Shown: positions 25,820 to 39,744, counted from the stretch's first letter. The stretch is DNA of 64,000 bases from Actinomycetospora sp. NBRC 106375 (GCF_030269665.1 NZ_BSTS01000003.1:186001-250000); one strand, 5' to 3'. Program-made: numbers and translations. Notes: generated by a model not told the origin, from the letters alone.

Positions 25820-26773
25820 TCAGTCGAGGTCGGGGTGGTCCTTGACCCACCACAGGAACTGGCGGGCGTGGTCGAGGTCGACGAACCGGTTGCCGATCAG
25901 CTCGACGAGCAGGTCGTTGCTCCAGTACGCGAGCCGACCGATGGTCTGCGAGGTCGAGTCGGGCGCCGGGAGCTCGACGCCGAACACCCGCCGCGCGATC
26001 TCCCGCTTGCCCCCCGACGGGCTGGTGTAGACGAGGATCGGCAGGAACCGCTCGGGTTCGGCGATGCACAGCACGCGGGTGAGCATCGACTCGCGGAAGC
26101 CGGCCATCGCGGGCGGGTCGTCGGAGGTGATCAGCTCGGTGAGGCGGTCCTCCGGCGCCGGCGGGTCCTCGCCGCGCAGGAGGTGCTCGATGACCCCGCG
26201 GAACGCCTCGGCGGCGCCCTGGCTGCCGAGCGTGCGCCACTCGTCGTTGAACCGGCTCATGTTGCCGGGCCGGGCGACGACCTTGCTGTTCGCGAAGTCC
26301 TTGAGCGCGTTCGGGGTGGTGTAGGGCAGCGCGTCGGCCTCGAACGCCTGCCGGTACACGTCGCGGTAGCGCCCGGCCTCCTCGTCGGGGTACGGGAAGT
26401 CGGCGAGGAACTCGCGGCGCAGCTCGTCGATCAGCTTCCACCGCGCCGGCGGGAGCTCCGGCGTGGCCGGGAACCGGCGTCGCGCGGTCTCGACATCCTC
26501 GGGCCCCCGGCGTTCGCGGGCGGGGCGGGCCGGGGACGCCGGGCGGCTCGTCGAGCGGCTGGGGGAGCGCGGCGCGGTGGAGCGGGAGGTCGCGCTCCGG
26601 GCCGGGGTGCTGCGCGACCGCGTGGTCTGACTGACCGCCCGCGGCGAGACCGGCTTCGCGCCGAGCACCCACTCGTGGCCGCAGCTCGTGCAGCGCATCA
26701 TGTTGCGGCCGTCGTCGGCCATCCCGAGGTACTCCGCGGCGGACTGCTCACACGTGGGGCACGCCAGCGCCAT
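25820..26773 (-). CDS. Zinc-ribbon protein with an uncharacterised McrB-N-like helical domain
   Basis: I do not recognise a named family. The 317-residue protein starts with a zinc ribbon (C5-x2-C8...C28-x2-C31), followed by a long Ser/Arg/Pro-rich linker (about 45-105). The C-terminal two thirds is a helical domain (ALKDFANSKVVARPGNMSRF, FRESMLTRVLCIAEPERFLP, GRLAYWSNDLLVELIGNRFVD) that reminds me of the segment preceding the AAA module in McrB-type restriction proteins. No AAA motor or nuclease motif is present. ATG 26773 follows GAGGGAGAG. It is divergent from a SANT-like protein gene, 242 bp away. Confidence 0.65.
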   Translation of the reverse strand: MALACPTCEQSAAEYLGMADDGRNMMRCTSCGHEWVLGAKPVSPRAVSQTTRSRSTPARSATSRSTAPRSPSRSTSRPASPARPARERRGPEDVETARRRFPATPELPPARWKLIDELRREFLADFPYPDEEAGRYRDVYRQAFEADALPYTTPNALKDFANSKVVARPGNMSRFNDEWRTLGSQGAAEAFRGVIEHLLRGEDPPAPEDRLTELITSDDPPAMAGFRESMLTRVLCIAEPERFLPILVYTSPSGGKREIARRVFGVELPAPDSTSQTIGRLAYWSNDLLVELIGNRFVDLDHARQFLWWVKDHPDLD

Positions 26774-27015
26774 TGCTCTCCCTCGTCGTCGGCTGCTCGG
26801 ACCGGGGCGGTGCGGGGCGGTTGCCGCCCAGCCTGCCGTGCGCGCCCCACGCCCGCTCCTCGAGGTCCCCTGTGGACGGAACCACACCGCGCCGGGCGCT
26901 TTCGGGCCGCGTGCGGAGCAGCGCGCCGGACCGTCCGGTCGCGGCCCGGATCGCCGTGTCCACCGATCGTCCTGAAGCGCACCCGTCGCGGGCGCGACCA
27001 CCGCACCGTGGCGTC

Positions 27016-27759
27016 ATGACCTCGCGCCACGCACTCCGCATCCCCGCCGGTGACCGGGACCTGACGGTCCGGGTCGTCGGCACCGTCGCCTGCCTCGCGC
27101 TGTACCCCCGGAGCGGCGAGCCCGGCGATCACGACGGGACCGACGGGACCAACGAGCCCGACGATCAGGACGGGACCGATGAACCCTCGGAGCCGGTGAC
27201 CGTCGCCGTGCCGGCGCGCGTGCTCGTCGCCGCGCTGCGGGTCGCCTGGGCCGACGCGCACGACTCGTGCACCTTCGAGCCCTGGCGCGACCGGGACCGC
27301 GCCGGCTGGGGCGACGGCGGTGACGCCGGTGGCGACGGCGGACCGTTCGGCCGGTACCGCTGGTACGGACCGGGCGACCTCGGCGGGCGTCGCCGTGTGC
27401 GTTGGGGCGACCGGCCCGACGACCAGGTCGGCGACCTCGGCGACGGCGATCCCGACGGGTTCCGGGATCCGACGGTCGTGCCGTTCCCGGTGCCGAACCG
27501 GTTCCGGCCGGCGGCGCCACCGCGCAACGGGCTGCCCTGGGAGCCCGAGGAGGAGCTGCGCATCCGGACGGCGTGGCTCGCCGCCGCACCCGACGCCGAC
27601 CGTCGCGCCCTCCTCGCCGAGATCGCGGGCTCCGTCGAGCGCAAGGTCAGCGGGGTGGTCCTGCGGCTCCGCCAGGTCGGCTGCGACCCCGCGCAGCCGG
27701 GCGGCCTCCTCGCGCGACCGTGGGACACGCCGGCCGGTGACGCGCCGACCGGCACCTCG

Positions 27760-27771
<12 letters not shown>
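27016..27771 (+). CDS. Hypothetical protein with C-terminal SANT/Myb-like helix-turn-helix
   Basis: The 251-residue protein is not recognised over most of its length. The middle is a long Asp/Gly/Arg-rich low-complexity region. The C-terminal 60 residues read LPWEPEEELRIRTAWLAAAPDADRRALLAEIAGSVERKVSGVVLRLRQ (two parts of one segment), the W-x-x-E-E...IA...R...V..RL pattern of bacterial SANT/Myb-like DNA-binding modules. ATG 27016 was chosen since the upstream frame has no family content. Its last 12 bp overlap the convergent lhr gene. Confidence 0.55.
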
Positions 27772-32565
<4,794 letters not shown>

Positions 32566-32625
32566 GGTGCCCCCGACCCCCGACAGCGAACCGCCGTCGG
32601 CTTCCCGGTGGTCGGGAGGGATCAC

Positions 32626-32631
32626 TAACGT
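32626..32631 (+). promoter_or_regulatory. -10 of leaderless patatin gene
   Basis: TAACGT ends 6 nt before ATG 32638 with no Shine-Dalgarno sequence, consistent with a leaderless mRNA. The region is shared with divergent lhr, whose start is 61 bp upstream. Confidence 0.5.
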
Positions 32632-32637
32632 GGCCGG

Positions 32638-33870
32638 ATGCGGATCGCGCTCGCCTTCCAGGGCGGCGGCAGTCACACGGCGTTCACCGCGGGCGTCATG
32701 GCCCGGTGGGTCGAGCGCGGTGCCTTCGACGCGCACGACGTCGTGGCCGTCAGCGGCACCTCCGGCGGCGCCATCAACGCCCTGCTGACGTGGTCGGTGC
32801 TGCGCCGCGGGGACGTCGACGGGATCCCGGCGGCGCTGGAGGCGTTCTGGGAGGACAACGCCGCGCGGGGTCCGGTCGAGCGCCTCGGCAACGCCGCGCT
32901 CGTGGGGGCGGGGCTCGTGCAGAGCCTCGGCCTCCTGCCGCCGCTGAACCCCTACCTCGTGCCGCCGCCGTTCGACGGCCGCGCGGAGTTCCGCCGGCTG
33001 CTGCGCCGGCACGTGGACTTCGACGCGCTGACGGTCGACGCCGCCGGCGAGCACCCGCGGCTGGTGCTCGGCGCGGTCGACGTCCGCACCGGGGCCTTCC
33101 GCGCCTTCGACAGCCGCCGCGACCGCATCACCCCGGACACCGTGCTGGCCTCGGCGGCGATCCCCACCCTGTTCCGCTCGGTCCACACCGACGGCGGCGC
33201 CTACTGGGACGGGCTGTTCTCCCAGAACCCGCCGGTCGCGCCGCTGCTCGACGACGACCCCGACGAGCTGTGGGTCGTCCAGATCAACCCGACCCGGCGG
33301 GACGCCGAGCCGCGGACCACCCTCGAGATCGCCGACCGCCGCAACGAGCTCGCGGGCAACCTCTCGCTGTACCAGGAGCTCGCGGCCGTCGAGCGGATCG
33401 ACCAGCTCCTGGCGGCCGGCACGCTGAGCCCGGCCGGCGGATACCGACAGGTCGCCGTCCGGGTCCTCGAGCTCGCCCGCTCGCCGGTCACCGGCCTGCT
33501 CGGCGCCGCGTCCAAGCTGAACCGGGACGTGGCGTTCCTGCGGGACCTGCGCCGGCGCGGCCGCGGGCGGGCCGACGTCTTCCTCGCCGCCCTGCGCCTC
33601 GAGGAGGCGTGGGACGCCGGCGACGTCCCCCTCCTCCGTGCCCTGCTCGTCGACGCCGCCGTCGAGGTCGACCCGCCGTTCGCGGGCGACGTCCCCGCAC
33701 TGCTGGCGGCCGGCGTCGCCCGGGACGCCACCCGCAAGGAGCTGGTCGGCGAGGACGTCGCGTGGCGCGTCCGGGCCGACGACCGGACCGCGGGGCTCCT
33801 CACGGCGTCGTACGCGGGGGAGCGGATCGTGGGCCTGCACCTGGGCCCCGCCGACGAGGACGCGACGTGA
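32638..33870 (+). CDS. Patatin-like phospholipase with C-terminal NTF2/SnoaL-like segment
   Basis: The 410-residue protein has the patatin oxyanion loop FQGGGSHTAFTAGV near the start, the nucleophile elbow VSGTSGGAINA (Ser about residue 44) and the catalytic aspartate region TDGGAYWDGLFSQNPP. It should hydrolyse acyl esters of lipids. After about residue 315 the sequence changes to LEEAWDAGDVPLLRALLVDAA...ASYAGERIVGLHLG, which looks like a SnoaL/NTF2-type alpha-beta domain. The 3' end overlaps the next gene (GTGA), so the lipase and the membrane protein are coupled. Confidence 0.88.
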   Translation: MRIALAFQGGGSHTAFTAGVMARWVERGAFDAHDVVAVSGTSGGAINALLTWSVLRRGDVDGIPAALEAFWEDNAARGPVERLGNAALVGAGLVQSLGLLPPLNPYLVPPPFDGRAEFRRLLRRHVDFDALTVDAAGEHPRLVLGAVDVRTGAFRAFDSRRDRITPDTVLASAAIPTLFRSVHTDGGAYWDGLFSQNPPVAPLLDDDPDELWVVQINPTRRDAEPRTTLEIADRRNELAGNLSLYQELAAVERIDQLLAAGTLSPAGGYRQVAVRVLELARSPVTGLLGAASKLNRDVAFLRDLRRRGRGRADVFLAALRLEEAWDAGDVPLLRALLVDAAVEVDPPFAGDVPALLAAGVARDATRKELVGEDVAWRVRADDRTAGLLTASYAGERIVGLHLGPADEDAT

Positions 33871-34547
33871 GCCCCGAGGCCCTGGCGCTGGGGCTGCTCA
33901 GCGCCGTGCGCGGCGTCCAGCTCGCGATCGTGTACATCCTGCTGCTCTCCGAGCGCCCGCGCCCGCTGCTCGTCGCCTACCTCGTCGCCGGCATCGCCGT
34001 GACCCTCGGCGTGGGCATCGTCGTGGTCACCTGGCTGCACACCGGGGCGCCGACGTCCGAGGGCACGACTGGGCGGCTCGTCGCCGACCTGGTGCTCGGC
34101 GTCCTCGCGATGATCTGGTCGGCGCTGCGGCTGGCCGGCCGGGAGCCGCGGCGCCGGCGCCCGGAGCGTCCCCGCAAGCGCAGCACGGTCCTGCCGGAGG
34201 CCCTCGACCGCCGCCTGCGACCGCCGACGACCCGCGTGGTGGCCGCGGCCGGGGTCGTCACCAACCTGCCGGGGCTCTACTACCTGGCCGCGCTGGTCGC
34301 GATCCTGCAGACGCAGCCGAGCGCCGTGGACGGGATCGTGCAGGTCGCCGTCTACACCGTGCTCCGCTTCGCCGTGCCCCTCGCCGCGCTGGCGCTCGTC
34401 GTGGTGCGCCCGGACCGGACCCTGGAGACGGTGCAGGGGGCGCACGCGTGGGGCCGGCGGAACTCGAAGGTGCTCATCGCGGTCGCGGTCGGCCTGGTCG
34501 GGATCTACCTCACCGGCAAGGGCCTGGTCGGGCTCCTGGGGTGGTGA
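33867..34547 (+). CDS. Sap/GAP-family six-helix membrane protein
   Basis: The 226-residue integral membrane protein has about six helices and a central cytoplasmic Arg/Pro-rich loop (REPRRRRPERPRKRS). The layout and the phrases VVTNLPGLYYLAALVAI and IYLTGKGLVGLLGW fit the sulfolipid-1-addressing-protein (Sap, GAP) family, which takes part in export of glycolipids in mycobacteria. Coupling to a patatin lipase suggests a shared job in lipid handling (inference). GTG 33867 overlaps the patatin stop. Confidence 0.75.
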   Translation: MSPEALALGLLSAVRGVQLAIVYILLLSERPRPLLVAYLVAGIAVTLGVGIVVVTWLHTGAPTSEGTTGRLVADLVLGVLAMIWSALRLAGREPRRRRPERPRKRSTVLPEALDRRLRPPTTRVVAAAGVVTNLPGLYYLAALVAILQTQPSAVDGIVQVAVYTVLRFAVPLAALALVVVRPDRTLETVQGAHAWGRRNSKVLIAVAVGLVGIYLTGKGLVGLLGW

Positions 34548-34548
34548 C

Positions 34549-35217
34549 TCAGGCCGGGTCGTCCGCGGCCAGCCCCGCGTCGTGGGCGAGCAGGGCGAGC
34601 TGCGTGCGGTTCTCCAGGTCGAGCTTCGTCAGCGCGCTCGACAGGTAGGTCTTCACCGTCGAGAGCGAGAGCAGCAGCTCCGAGGCGATGCGCGCGTTGC
34701 TCCACCCGCGCCCGACCGCGGCGGCCACCGCCCGCTCCTGCTCGGAGAGCCCGGCGAGCCGGGCGCCGGCGTCGGGCCGTGCGGCGCCGCGGCCGGTGGC
34801 CGCCGCGATGAGCCGGCGCGTCACGGTCTCCGACAGGCTCGTGCCCCCGGCCGCCACCCGGCGGATGGCGTCCTCGATCTCGGCGGGCGGGGTGTCCTTG
34901 ACGAGGTAGCCGGTGGCGCCGGCGCGGAGCGCGGCCAGGACGTCCTGGTCGGAGTCGAAGGTGGTGAGGACGAGGACCGCGGGAGCGTCGGCCCCGCGGA
35001 GCAGCTCGGCGGTGGCCCGCACGCCGTCGACGCGGGGCATGCGCAGGTCCATGAGGACGACGTCGGGGCGGTGCTCCGCGACCGCGGCGGGCACCTCGTC
35101 GCCGTCGCCCGCCTCGGCGACCACCGTGATGTCCGGCGCCTCGCCCAGCAGGAGGCGCAGGCCCGAGCGCACGAGGGCGTCGTCGTCGACCACCAGGACG
35201 CGGACCGGCCCGCTCAT
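34549..35217 (-). CDS. NarL/LuxR-type response regulator
   Basis: The 222-residue protein has a receiver domain with D11-D13, phosphoacceptor D57 (VVLMDLRMPRVDG) and TGYLVKDTP, then a LuxR helix-turn-helix (LSEQERAVAAAVGRGWSNARIASELLLSLSTVKTYLSSALTKL, given in two segments of one motif). The ATG overlaps the upstream kinase remnant's TGA as ATGA. Its natural kinase partner appears to have lost the sensor and phosphoacceptor region, so this regulator may be unphosphorylated, cross-regulated, or constitutively set. Confidence 0.92.
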   Translation of the reverse strand: MSGPVRVLVVDDDALVRSGLRLLLGEAPDITVVAEAGDGDEVPAAVAEHRPDVVLMDLRMPRVDGVRATAELLRGADAPAVLVLTTFDSDQDVLAALRAGATGYLVKDTPPAEIEDAIRRVAAGGTSLSETVTRRLIAAATGRGAARPDAGARLAGLSEQERAVAAAVGRGWSNARIASELLLSLSTVKTYLSSALTKLDLENRTQLALLAHDAGLAADDPA

Positions 35218-35762
35218 CGGGCCTCCGCGGGCGTCGGCCGGTCCGCGAGCGGCTGGGGCACCACGGGCCACGGGACGCGGACGTCCACCCGGAACCGGCC
35301 GCCGTCCGGCCCGCGGTGCCGCACCCGCCCGCCCGCGAGGTCGACCCGCTCGGCGATGCCGAGCAGGCCGTTCCCGGGCGGTCGCACCGGCGCCGGCGGG
35401 AGGGGGTTGCTGACGTCCAGCTCGGCGTCCGCGCCGGGGGCACCCCGCAGCACGATGTCGACGGGTTGACCCGGGGCGTGGCGCGCGGCGTTGGTGAGCG
35501 CCTCCTGGGCGATGCGGTAGAGGGTGCGCCCGCACTCGTCGGGCGGGGTGCCGTCGAGCTCGTCGCGCACCGCGACCGGCGTGCCCGCGGCGCGGACGCC
35601 CGCGACGAGGCGGTCCAGGTCGGCCAGCGTGGGCTGCGGTGCGCGCTGCGCGGTGCCCACCTCGTCGGTGTCGTGGTCGTCGGGGTCCGCGTCCGGGTCG
35701 CGCAGCACGCCGAGGATGGCGCGCAGGTCGACCAGCGCGTCGCGGGCCCCGGCGCGCACCAC
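35214..35762 (-). pseudogene. 5'-truncated histidine kinase remnant
   Basis: What remains is the C-terminal part of a NarL-type kinase: the end of the dimerisation region (ALEVVRAGARDALVDLRAILGVLRDPD), the N-box (LYRIAQEALTNAARHA) and the G-box (GNGLLGIAERVDLAGGRVRHRG). The membrane segments and the H-box with phosphoacceptor histidine are absent; the sequence just upstream is the promoter and start of a divergent glycosyltransferase. The first in-frame start in the conserved part is GTG 35762 (182 residues). It still overlaps the response regulator by ATGA. A soluble ATPase-only protein could be made, but it could not autophosphorylate. Confidence 0.78.
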
Positions 35763-35885
35763 CTCGAGCGCCTGGCCTCCGACACCGGCCTCGGCCGAAG
35801 GTCGATCCGCGACGGTCCTTTCGTCGACCGGGAGCAGTCGTCGCGCCGTGGCCGCCGGCCCGTGCTCCTGGCGACGATCATCGCC

Positions 35886-37343
35886 ATGACCGTCACGGCA
35901 CCCGTCCCGACAGCCACCGCACCGGCGCGCCCTGCGCGGCCGCCGTTCGCGTGGTGGCCCGTGGGCGCCGTCGCCGCCGCCGTCGCCGCGGCCCACCTGG
36001 CCGTCGCGTGGATCCCCGGCTGGTGGTTCGACGAGGCGCTCATGCTCGCCATCGGGCGTCACCACCTGGCGTTCGGGTCGGTCGACCAGCCGCCGGTGGC
36101 CCCGTTGGTCGCGGCCGCCATGGACGCGATCGCGCCCGGGAACGTGCTCGTGCTGCGCCTCCCGGCGATCCTGGCGACGGTCGCGGCCGTCCTTCTCGCC
36201 GCGCTGATCGCCCGCGAGCTCGGCGGCGACACGCGGGCCCAGACGCTGACCGCGCTCGCCCAGGGCACCGGCGTCTGGGCCACGATCGGCGGCCACTGGG
36301 TCACCCCGTACACCCTCGAGCCCGTCACCTGGCTCGCGCTGGGCTGGCTGCTGGTGCGCTGGTGGCGTGTGCGCGACGACCGGCTGCTGCTCGCGGTCGG
36401 CGCCGTGGTCGGGGTCGGCGCCGAGGTGAAGTTCCAGATCCTCCTGTTGGCGGCCGTGCTGGTGCTGGCGGTCGCCGTGCTGGGGCCGCGGGCGCTCCTG
36501 ACCCGGCCCCTGCTCTGGGCGGGCGCCGGCATCGCGGCCGTGCTCGCCGCGCCGACCCTGGTCTGGCAGGCCGTCAACGGGTGGCCGCAGCTGCAGATGG
36601 GGCCGGTCGTCGCCTCCGAGGCGGCCTTCCTCTACGGCGGGCGCCCCGGGATCGTGCTCGGGATGCTCGCCGCGGCCGGCGTGCTGGGCCTGCCGCTCGC
36701 GCTGTACGGGGTGTGGCGTCTCGCCACGTACCCGGAGCTGCGCCACCTGGCCCTCACCACCGTCGTCCTCTACGTCGTCTTCGCGGTCACGCTCGGGCGG
36801 CCCTACTACCTCGCGGGGCTCTACGGGCTGCTCGCGGCGGCGGGCGCGGTCGGGCTGCAGCGCCGCCGGGAGGCCGGTCACCGGCGGCTGCGCTGGGTCG
36901 CCTGGCCCGCGGCCGCGGTGAGCGCGGCGGTCGCGGTCGCGGTGCTGCCGACGTCGGTCGCGATGGCGGCGCCGACCGTCGGCGAGCCGCTCGCCGCCGC
37001 GACGGTCCGCGCGTACGACGCCCTGCCGCCCGCGCAGCGCGCGCACGCGGCCGTCATGGCGGAGTCCTACATCTACGCGGCCTACCTCGACGTCCACGCA
37101 CCCGAGGGCGCGCTGCCCCCGGCGGTGAGCAGCAACCGCAGCTACGGCTGGTTCCCGCCGCCGTCCGACGACGGCGACACCGTGCTCTACGTGGGGTCGA
37201 CCGCCGACGAGCTGCGTCCGTGGTTCGCCGACGTGCGCCCGGTGGGGGAGCCGGTCGGCGACACGCGGCTCTGGCTGGCGACGGGCCGGCTCGTGCCCTG
37301 GGACCAGCTGTGGCCGAGCCTGCGGCACCTCGACGTGCAGTAG
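35886..37343 (+). CDS. GT39/ArnT-like membrane glycosyltransferase
   Basis: The 485-residue protein has about 10-12 membrane helices. After the first comes the GT-C signature FDEALMLAIGRHHLAFGSVDQPPVAP, whose acidic pair D-E sits in the first extracytoplasmic loop. The pattern matches dolichyl-phosphate-mannose-protein mannosyltransferase-like (PMT_2) enzymes, which transfer sugar from polyprenyl phosphate to proteins or lipids outside the membrane. The C-terminal 130 residues are an extracytoplasmic soluble domain (SYIYAAYLDVHAPEGALPP). It is divergent from the kinase remnant and may mark the event that truncated it. Confidence 0.85.
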   Translation: MTVTAPVPTATAPARPARPPFAWWPVGAVAAAVAAAHLAVAWIPGWWFDEALMLAIGRHHLAFGSVDQPPVAPLVAAAMDAIAPGNVLVLRLPAILATVAAVLLAALIARELGGDTRAQTLTALAQGTGVWATIGGHWVTPYTLEPVTWLALGWLLVRWWRVRDDRLLLAVGAVVGVGAEVKFQILLLAAVLVLAVAVLGPRALLTRPLLWAGAGIAAVLAAPTLVWQAVNGWPQLQMGPVVASEAAFLYGGRPGIVLGMLAAAGVLGLPLALYGVWRLATYPELRHLALTTVVLYVVFAVTLGRPYYLAGLYGLLAAAGAVGLQRRREAGHRRLRWVAWPAAAVSAAVAVAVLPTSVAMAAPTVGEPLAAATVRAYDALPPAQRAHAAVMAESYIYAAYLDVHAPEGALPPAVSSNRSYGWFPPPSDDGDTVLYVGSTADELRPWFADVRPVGEPVGDTRLWLATGRLVPWDQLWPSLRHLDVQ

Positions 37344-37344
37344 C

Positions 37345-37452
37345 TCAGCGGCCGCGGTTCTGGAACCACCAGCGCAGCAGCACCACCAGCGCGCCGACCA
37401 TGCAGGCCAGGGCGACGATCGACCCCAGCGTGCTCCCGAGCGCCCCGTCCAC
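37345..37452 (-). CDS. 35-residue single-helix membrane protein
   Basis: The small frame reads VDGALGSTLGSIVALACMVGALVV and then LLRWWFQNRGR: one hydrophobic helix with a basic, aromatic C-terminal end. TAGCCT (37460-37465 on the minus strand) ends 7 nt before the GTG, the same leaderless arrangement as many genes here, which supports it being real. The stop is 2 bp past the convergent glycosyltransferase stop. Function is unknown. Confidence 0.6.
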   Translation of the reverse strand: MDGALGSTLGSIVALACMVGALVVLLRWWFQNRGR

Positions 37453-37566
37453 GGGGTCCAGGCTAGCGGTCCGCGGGCTACTGGCCGGTGCTCCTCGCCA
37501 GGTGAGCGACACCGGCCGGTGACCGTGTCGGGCGGGGCGTCGCGGCCCGGCGGCGACGCCCCCACC

Positions 37567-37572
37567 TAGGGT
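37567..37572 (+). promoter_or_regulatory. -10 of leaderless DUF3046 gene
   Basis: TAGGGT ends 7 nt before GTG 37580, with no ribosome-binding site between them. Confidence 0.5.
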
Positions 37573-37579
37573 GGAGCGC

Positions 37580-37774
37580 GTGCGGCTGACTCACTTCCGG
37601 CAGCTGATGGACGACGAGTTCGGGGCGGTGCGGGCCGGGTCGATCGCCCGCGACCACGTCTTCGGCGCGCTCGGTGGGCGCACGGTGGCGCAGGCGCTCG
37701 AGGACGGTGAGGAGCCGCGCGACGTGTGGCGGGTGGTGTGCGCCGAGTTCGAGGTGCCCGCCGAGCGCCGGTGA
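37580..37774 (+). CDS. DUF3046 family protein upstream of recA
   Basis: The 64-residue protein begins [15 protein letters not shown] and contains [35 protein letters not shown], the full DUF3046 pattern (Rv2738c). It is found next to recA throughout actinobacteria; its function is unknown. GTG 37580 fits the -10 spacing and the conserved start of the family. Confidence 0.9.
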   Translation: MRLTHFRQLMDDEFGAVRAGSIARDHVFGALGGRTVAQALEDGEEPRDVWRVVCAEFEVPAERR

Positions 37775-37859
37775 CGACCCGGTCGACCTCCCGGCCGGAG
37801 GACCGCCCGCCGCACCGGCACCGACGCCCGACACGCCCGGACCGCCACGGGCTCCCGGA

Positions 37860-37882
37860 TCGAACACCTGTTCGTCTACCCT
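37860..37882 (+). promoter_or_regulatory. LexA (SOS) box and -10 of recA
   Basis: TCGAAC-ACCT-GTTCGT (37860-37875) is a near-perfect actinobacterial SOS box (CGAAC-N4-GTTCG). TACCCT (37877-37882) follows directly as the -10, so LexA binding would block the promoter. The predicted recA leader is about 150 nt, with no further structure that I recognise. Confidence 0.88.
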
Positions 37883-38039
37883 GCTCCGTACGGCCCCTGC
37901 GCGGCGTCAGCGTCGCCGGCGTCCGTCCACAACCGTTCCGTCCGTCCCCAGGCCGGCCGGCTCCGGCACCACGCTGTCGGACCCTCCGCCTACCGTCGGC
38001 CTCCGAGAGTCGACCCCTGACCCCGAAGGTGACATCCCC

Positions 38040-39080
38040 ATGGCACAGGCACCGGATCGCGACAAGGCGCTCGAGCTCGCCCTCGCCCAGATCGACAAGC
38101 AGTTCGGCAAGGGCTCGGTCATGCGGCTCGGGGACGAGGGCCGGGCGCCGGTCAACATCATCCCGACCGGCTCGATCGCCCTCGACGTGGCGCTGGGGGT
38201 TGGTGGCCTGCCCCGCGGGCGCGTGGTCGAGATCTACGGCCCGGAGTCCTCGGGCAAGACGACGGTGACGCTGCACGCGGTGGCCAACGCCCAGGCCCAG
38301 GGCGGCATCGCGGCGTTCATCGACGCGGAGCACGCGCTCGACCCCGAGTACGCCAAGGCGCTCGGTGTCGACACCGACGCCCTGCTGGTCTCGCAGCCCG
38401 ACACGGGCGAGCAGGCGCTCGAGATCATGGACATGCTGATCCGCTCGAACGCCCTCGACGTCATCGTGGTCGACTCGGTGGCCGCCCTCGTGCCGCGCGC
38501 CGAGATCGAGGGCGACATGGGTGACAGCCACGTCGGTCTCCAGGCCCGGCTGATGAGCCAGGCGCTACGCAAGATCACCGGTGCGCTGCACGCGTCGGGC
38601 ACCACGGCGATCTTCATCAACCAGCTGCGCGAGAAGGTCGGCGTCATGTTCGGCTCGCCGGAGACCACCACGGGCGGCAAGGCGCTGAAGTTCTACGCCT
38701 CGGTCCGGCTCGACATCCGCCGCATCGAGACGCTCAAGGACGGCGCCGACGCGGTCGGCAACCGCACGCGGGTCAAGGTCGTGAAGAACAAGGTGGCCCC
38801 GCCGTTCAAGCAGGCCGAGTTCGACATGCTCTACGGCCACGGCATCTCGAAGGAGGGCTCGCTGATCGACATGGGTGTCGAGCAGGCGATCGTCCGCAAG
38901 TCGGGAGCCTGGTACACGTACGAGGGCGACCAGCTGGGGCAGGGCAAGGAGAACGCCCGCAAGTTCCTCAAGGAGAACCCGGACGTCGCCCTCGAGATCG
39001 AGAAGCGCATCAAGGAGAAGCTCGGCATCGGCCCGAAGCTCGATGCCGAGGAGACCGCGCCCGCCCCCGTCGACTTCTAG
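38040..39080 (+). CDS. recA: Recombinase RecA
   Basis: The 346-residue RecA is complete and without an intein. It shows the Walker [25 protein letters not shown], the MAW-type [17 protein letters not shown], loop 2 around [21 protein letters not shown] and the C-terminal acidic tail. RecA forms filaments on single-stranded DNA, drives strand exchange and stimulates LexA self-cleavage. An SOS box lies upstream, and recX follows 4 bp after the stop, so the two are cotranscribed. Confidence 0.98.
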   Translation: MAQAPDRDKALELALAQIDKQFGKGSVMRLGDEGRAPVNIIPTGSIALDVALGVGGLPRGRVVEIYGPESSGKTTVTLHAVANAQAQGGIAAFIDAEHALDPEYAKALGVDTDALLVSQPDTGEQALEIMDMLIRSNALDVIVVDSVAALVPRAEIEGDMGDSHVGLQARLMSQALRKITGALHASGTTAIFINQLREKVGVMFGSPETTTGGKALKFYASVRLDIRRIETLKDGADAVGNRTRVKVVKNKVAPPFKQAEFDMLYGHGISKEGSLIDMGVEQAIVRKSGAWYTYEGDQLGQGKENARKFLKENPDVALEIEKRIKEKLGIGPKLDAEETAPAPVDF

Positions 39081-39084
39081 TCGC

Positions 39085-39744
39085 GTGGGGGCCCGCGACG
39101 GGGTCGGGCGGCGCCGGTCGTCGCGGGGGCGCGCGCCGGAGCCGCCCGACCCCGACGGCACCGGCAGCACCCACGCGGCCGGCGACGACCCACCGGCCGA
39201 CCCCGAGTCGGTCGCCCGCACGATCTGCCTGAACCTGCTCACCACGCGCGCCCGCTCCCGTGCCGAGCTGGCCGACGCCCTGGTGCGCAAGGACGTCGAG
39301 GACGACGTCGCCCGCCGGGTGCTCGACCGTCTCGCCGCGGCCAAGCTCGTCGACGACGCCGCGTTCGCCGAGCAGTGGGTGTCGTCGCGCCACCGCCACC
39401 AGGGCCTGGGCAAGCGGGCACTGGCCGGGGAGCTGCACCGCAAGGGCGTCGACCGCGAGACGGCGACGACGGCGGTCGACGAGATCGACCGCGACGACGA
39501 GCGCGCCCGCGCCCGGGCGCTCGTCGACCGGCGCCTGCCCTCCCTCGCCCGCCACGACCACGCGGTGGCCGCGCGCCGCCTCGTCGGGATGCTGGCGCGC
39601 AAGGGGTACGACGCCGGGGTCGCGTACGGGGTGGTCCGGGAGGCGCTCGCCGAGCGGCCCGCTCCGGAGGGTGAGCACGACGCGCTCGACGACGTCCTCG
39701 CCGGCGCGGATCCGGAGCCCGACGAGCCCGACCACGAGCGCTGA
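39085..39744 (+). CDS. recX: RecA regulatory protein RecX
   Basis: The 219-residue helical protein contains the RecX core: ARTICLNLLTTRARSRAELADALVRKDV, AAFAEQWVSSRHRHQGLGKRALAGEL and LARKGYDAGVAYGVVREAL, corresponding to three-helix repeats. It limits RecA filament extension. The N-terminus (about 40 residues) is charged and Pro/Gly-rich, and the tail is acidic. GTG 39085 begins 4 bp after recA. Confidence 0.93.
   Translation: MGARDGVGRRRSSRGRAPEPPDPDGTGSTHAAGDDPPADPESVARTICLNLLTTRARSRAELADALVRKDVEDDVARRVLDRLAAAKLVDDAAFAEQWVSSRHRHQGLGKRALAGELHRKGVDRETATTAVDEIDRDDERARARALVDRRLPSLARHDHAVAARRLVGMLARKGYDAGVAYGVVREALAERPAPEGEHDALDDVLAGADPEPDEPDHER

Noticed and set aside
35214-37565. A continuous 783-codon minus-strand frame across the glycosyltransferase gene
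   Set aside because: Only its last 180 or so codons look like protein (kinase remnant). The rest is antisense to a clear membrane glycosyltransferase and is Arg/Gly/His-rich, as expected from the opposite strand of GC-rich coding DNA.
38040-39080. Intein in recA, as in some mycobacteria
   Set aside because: The reading frame runs through all RecA motifs at normal length without interruption.
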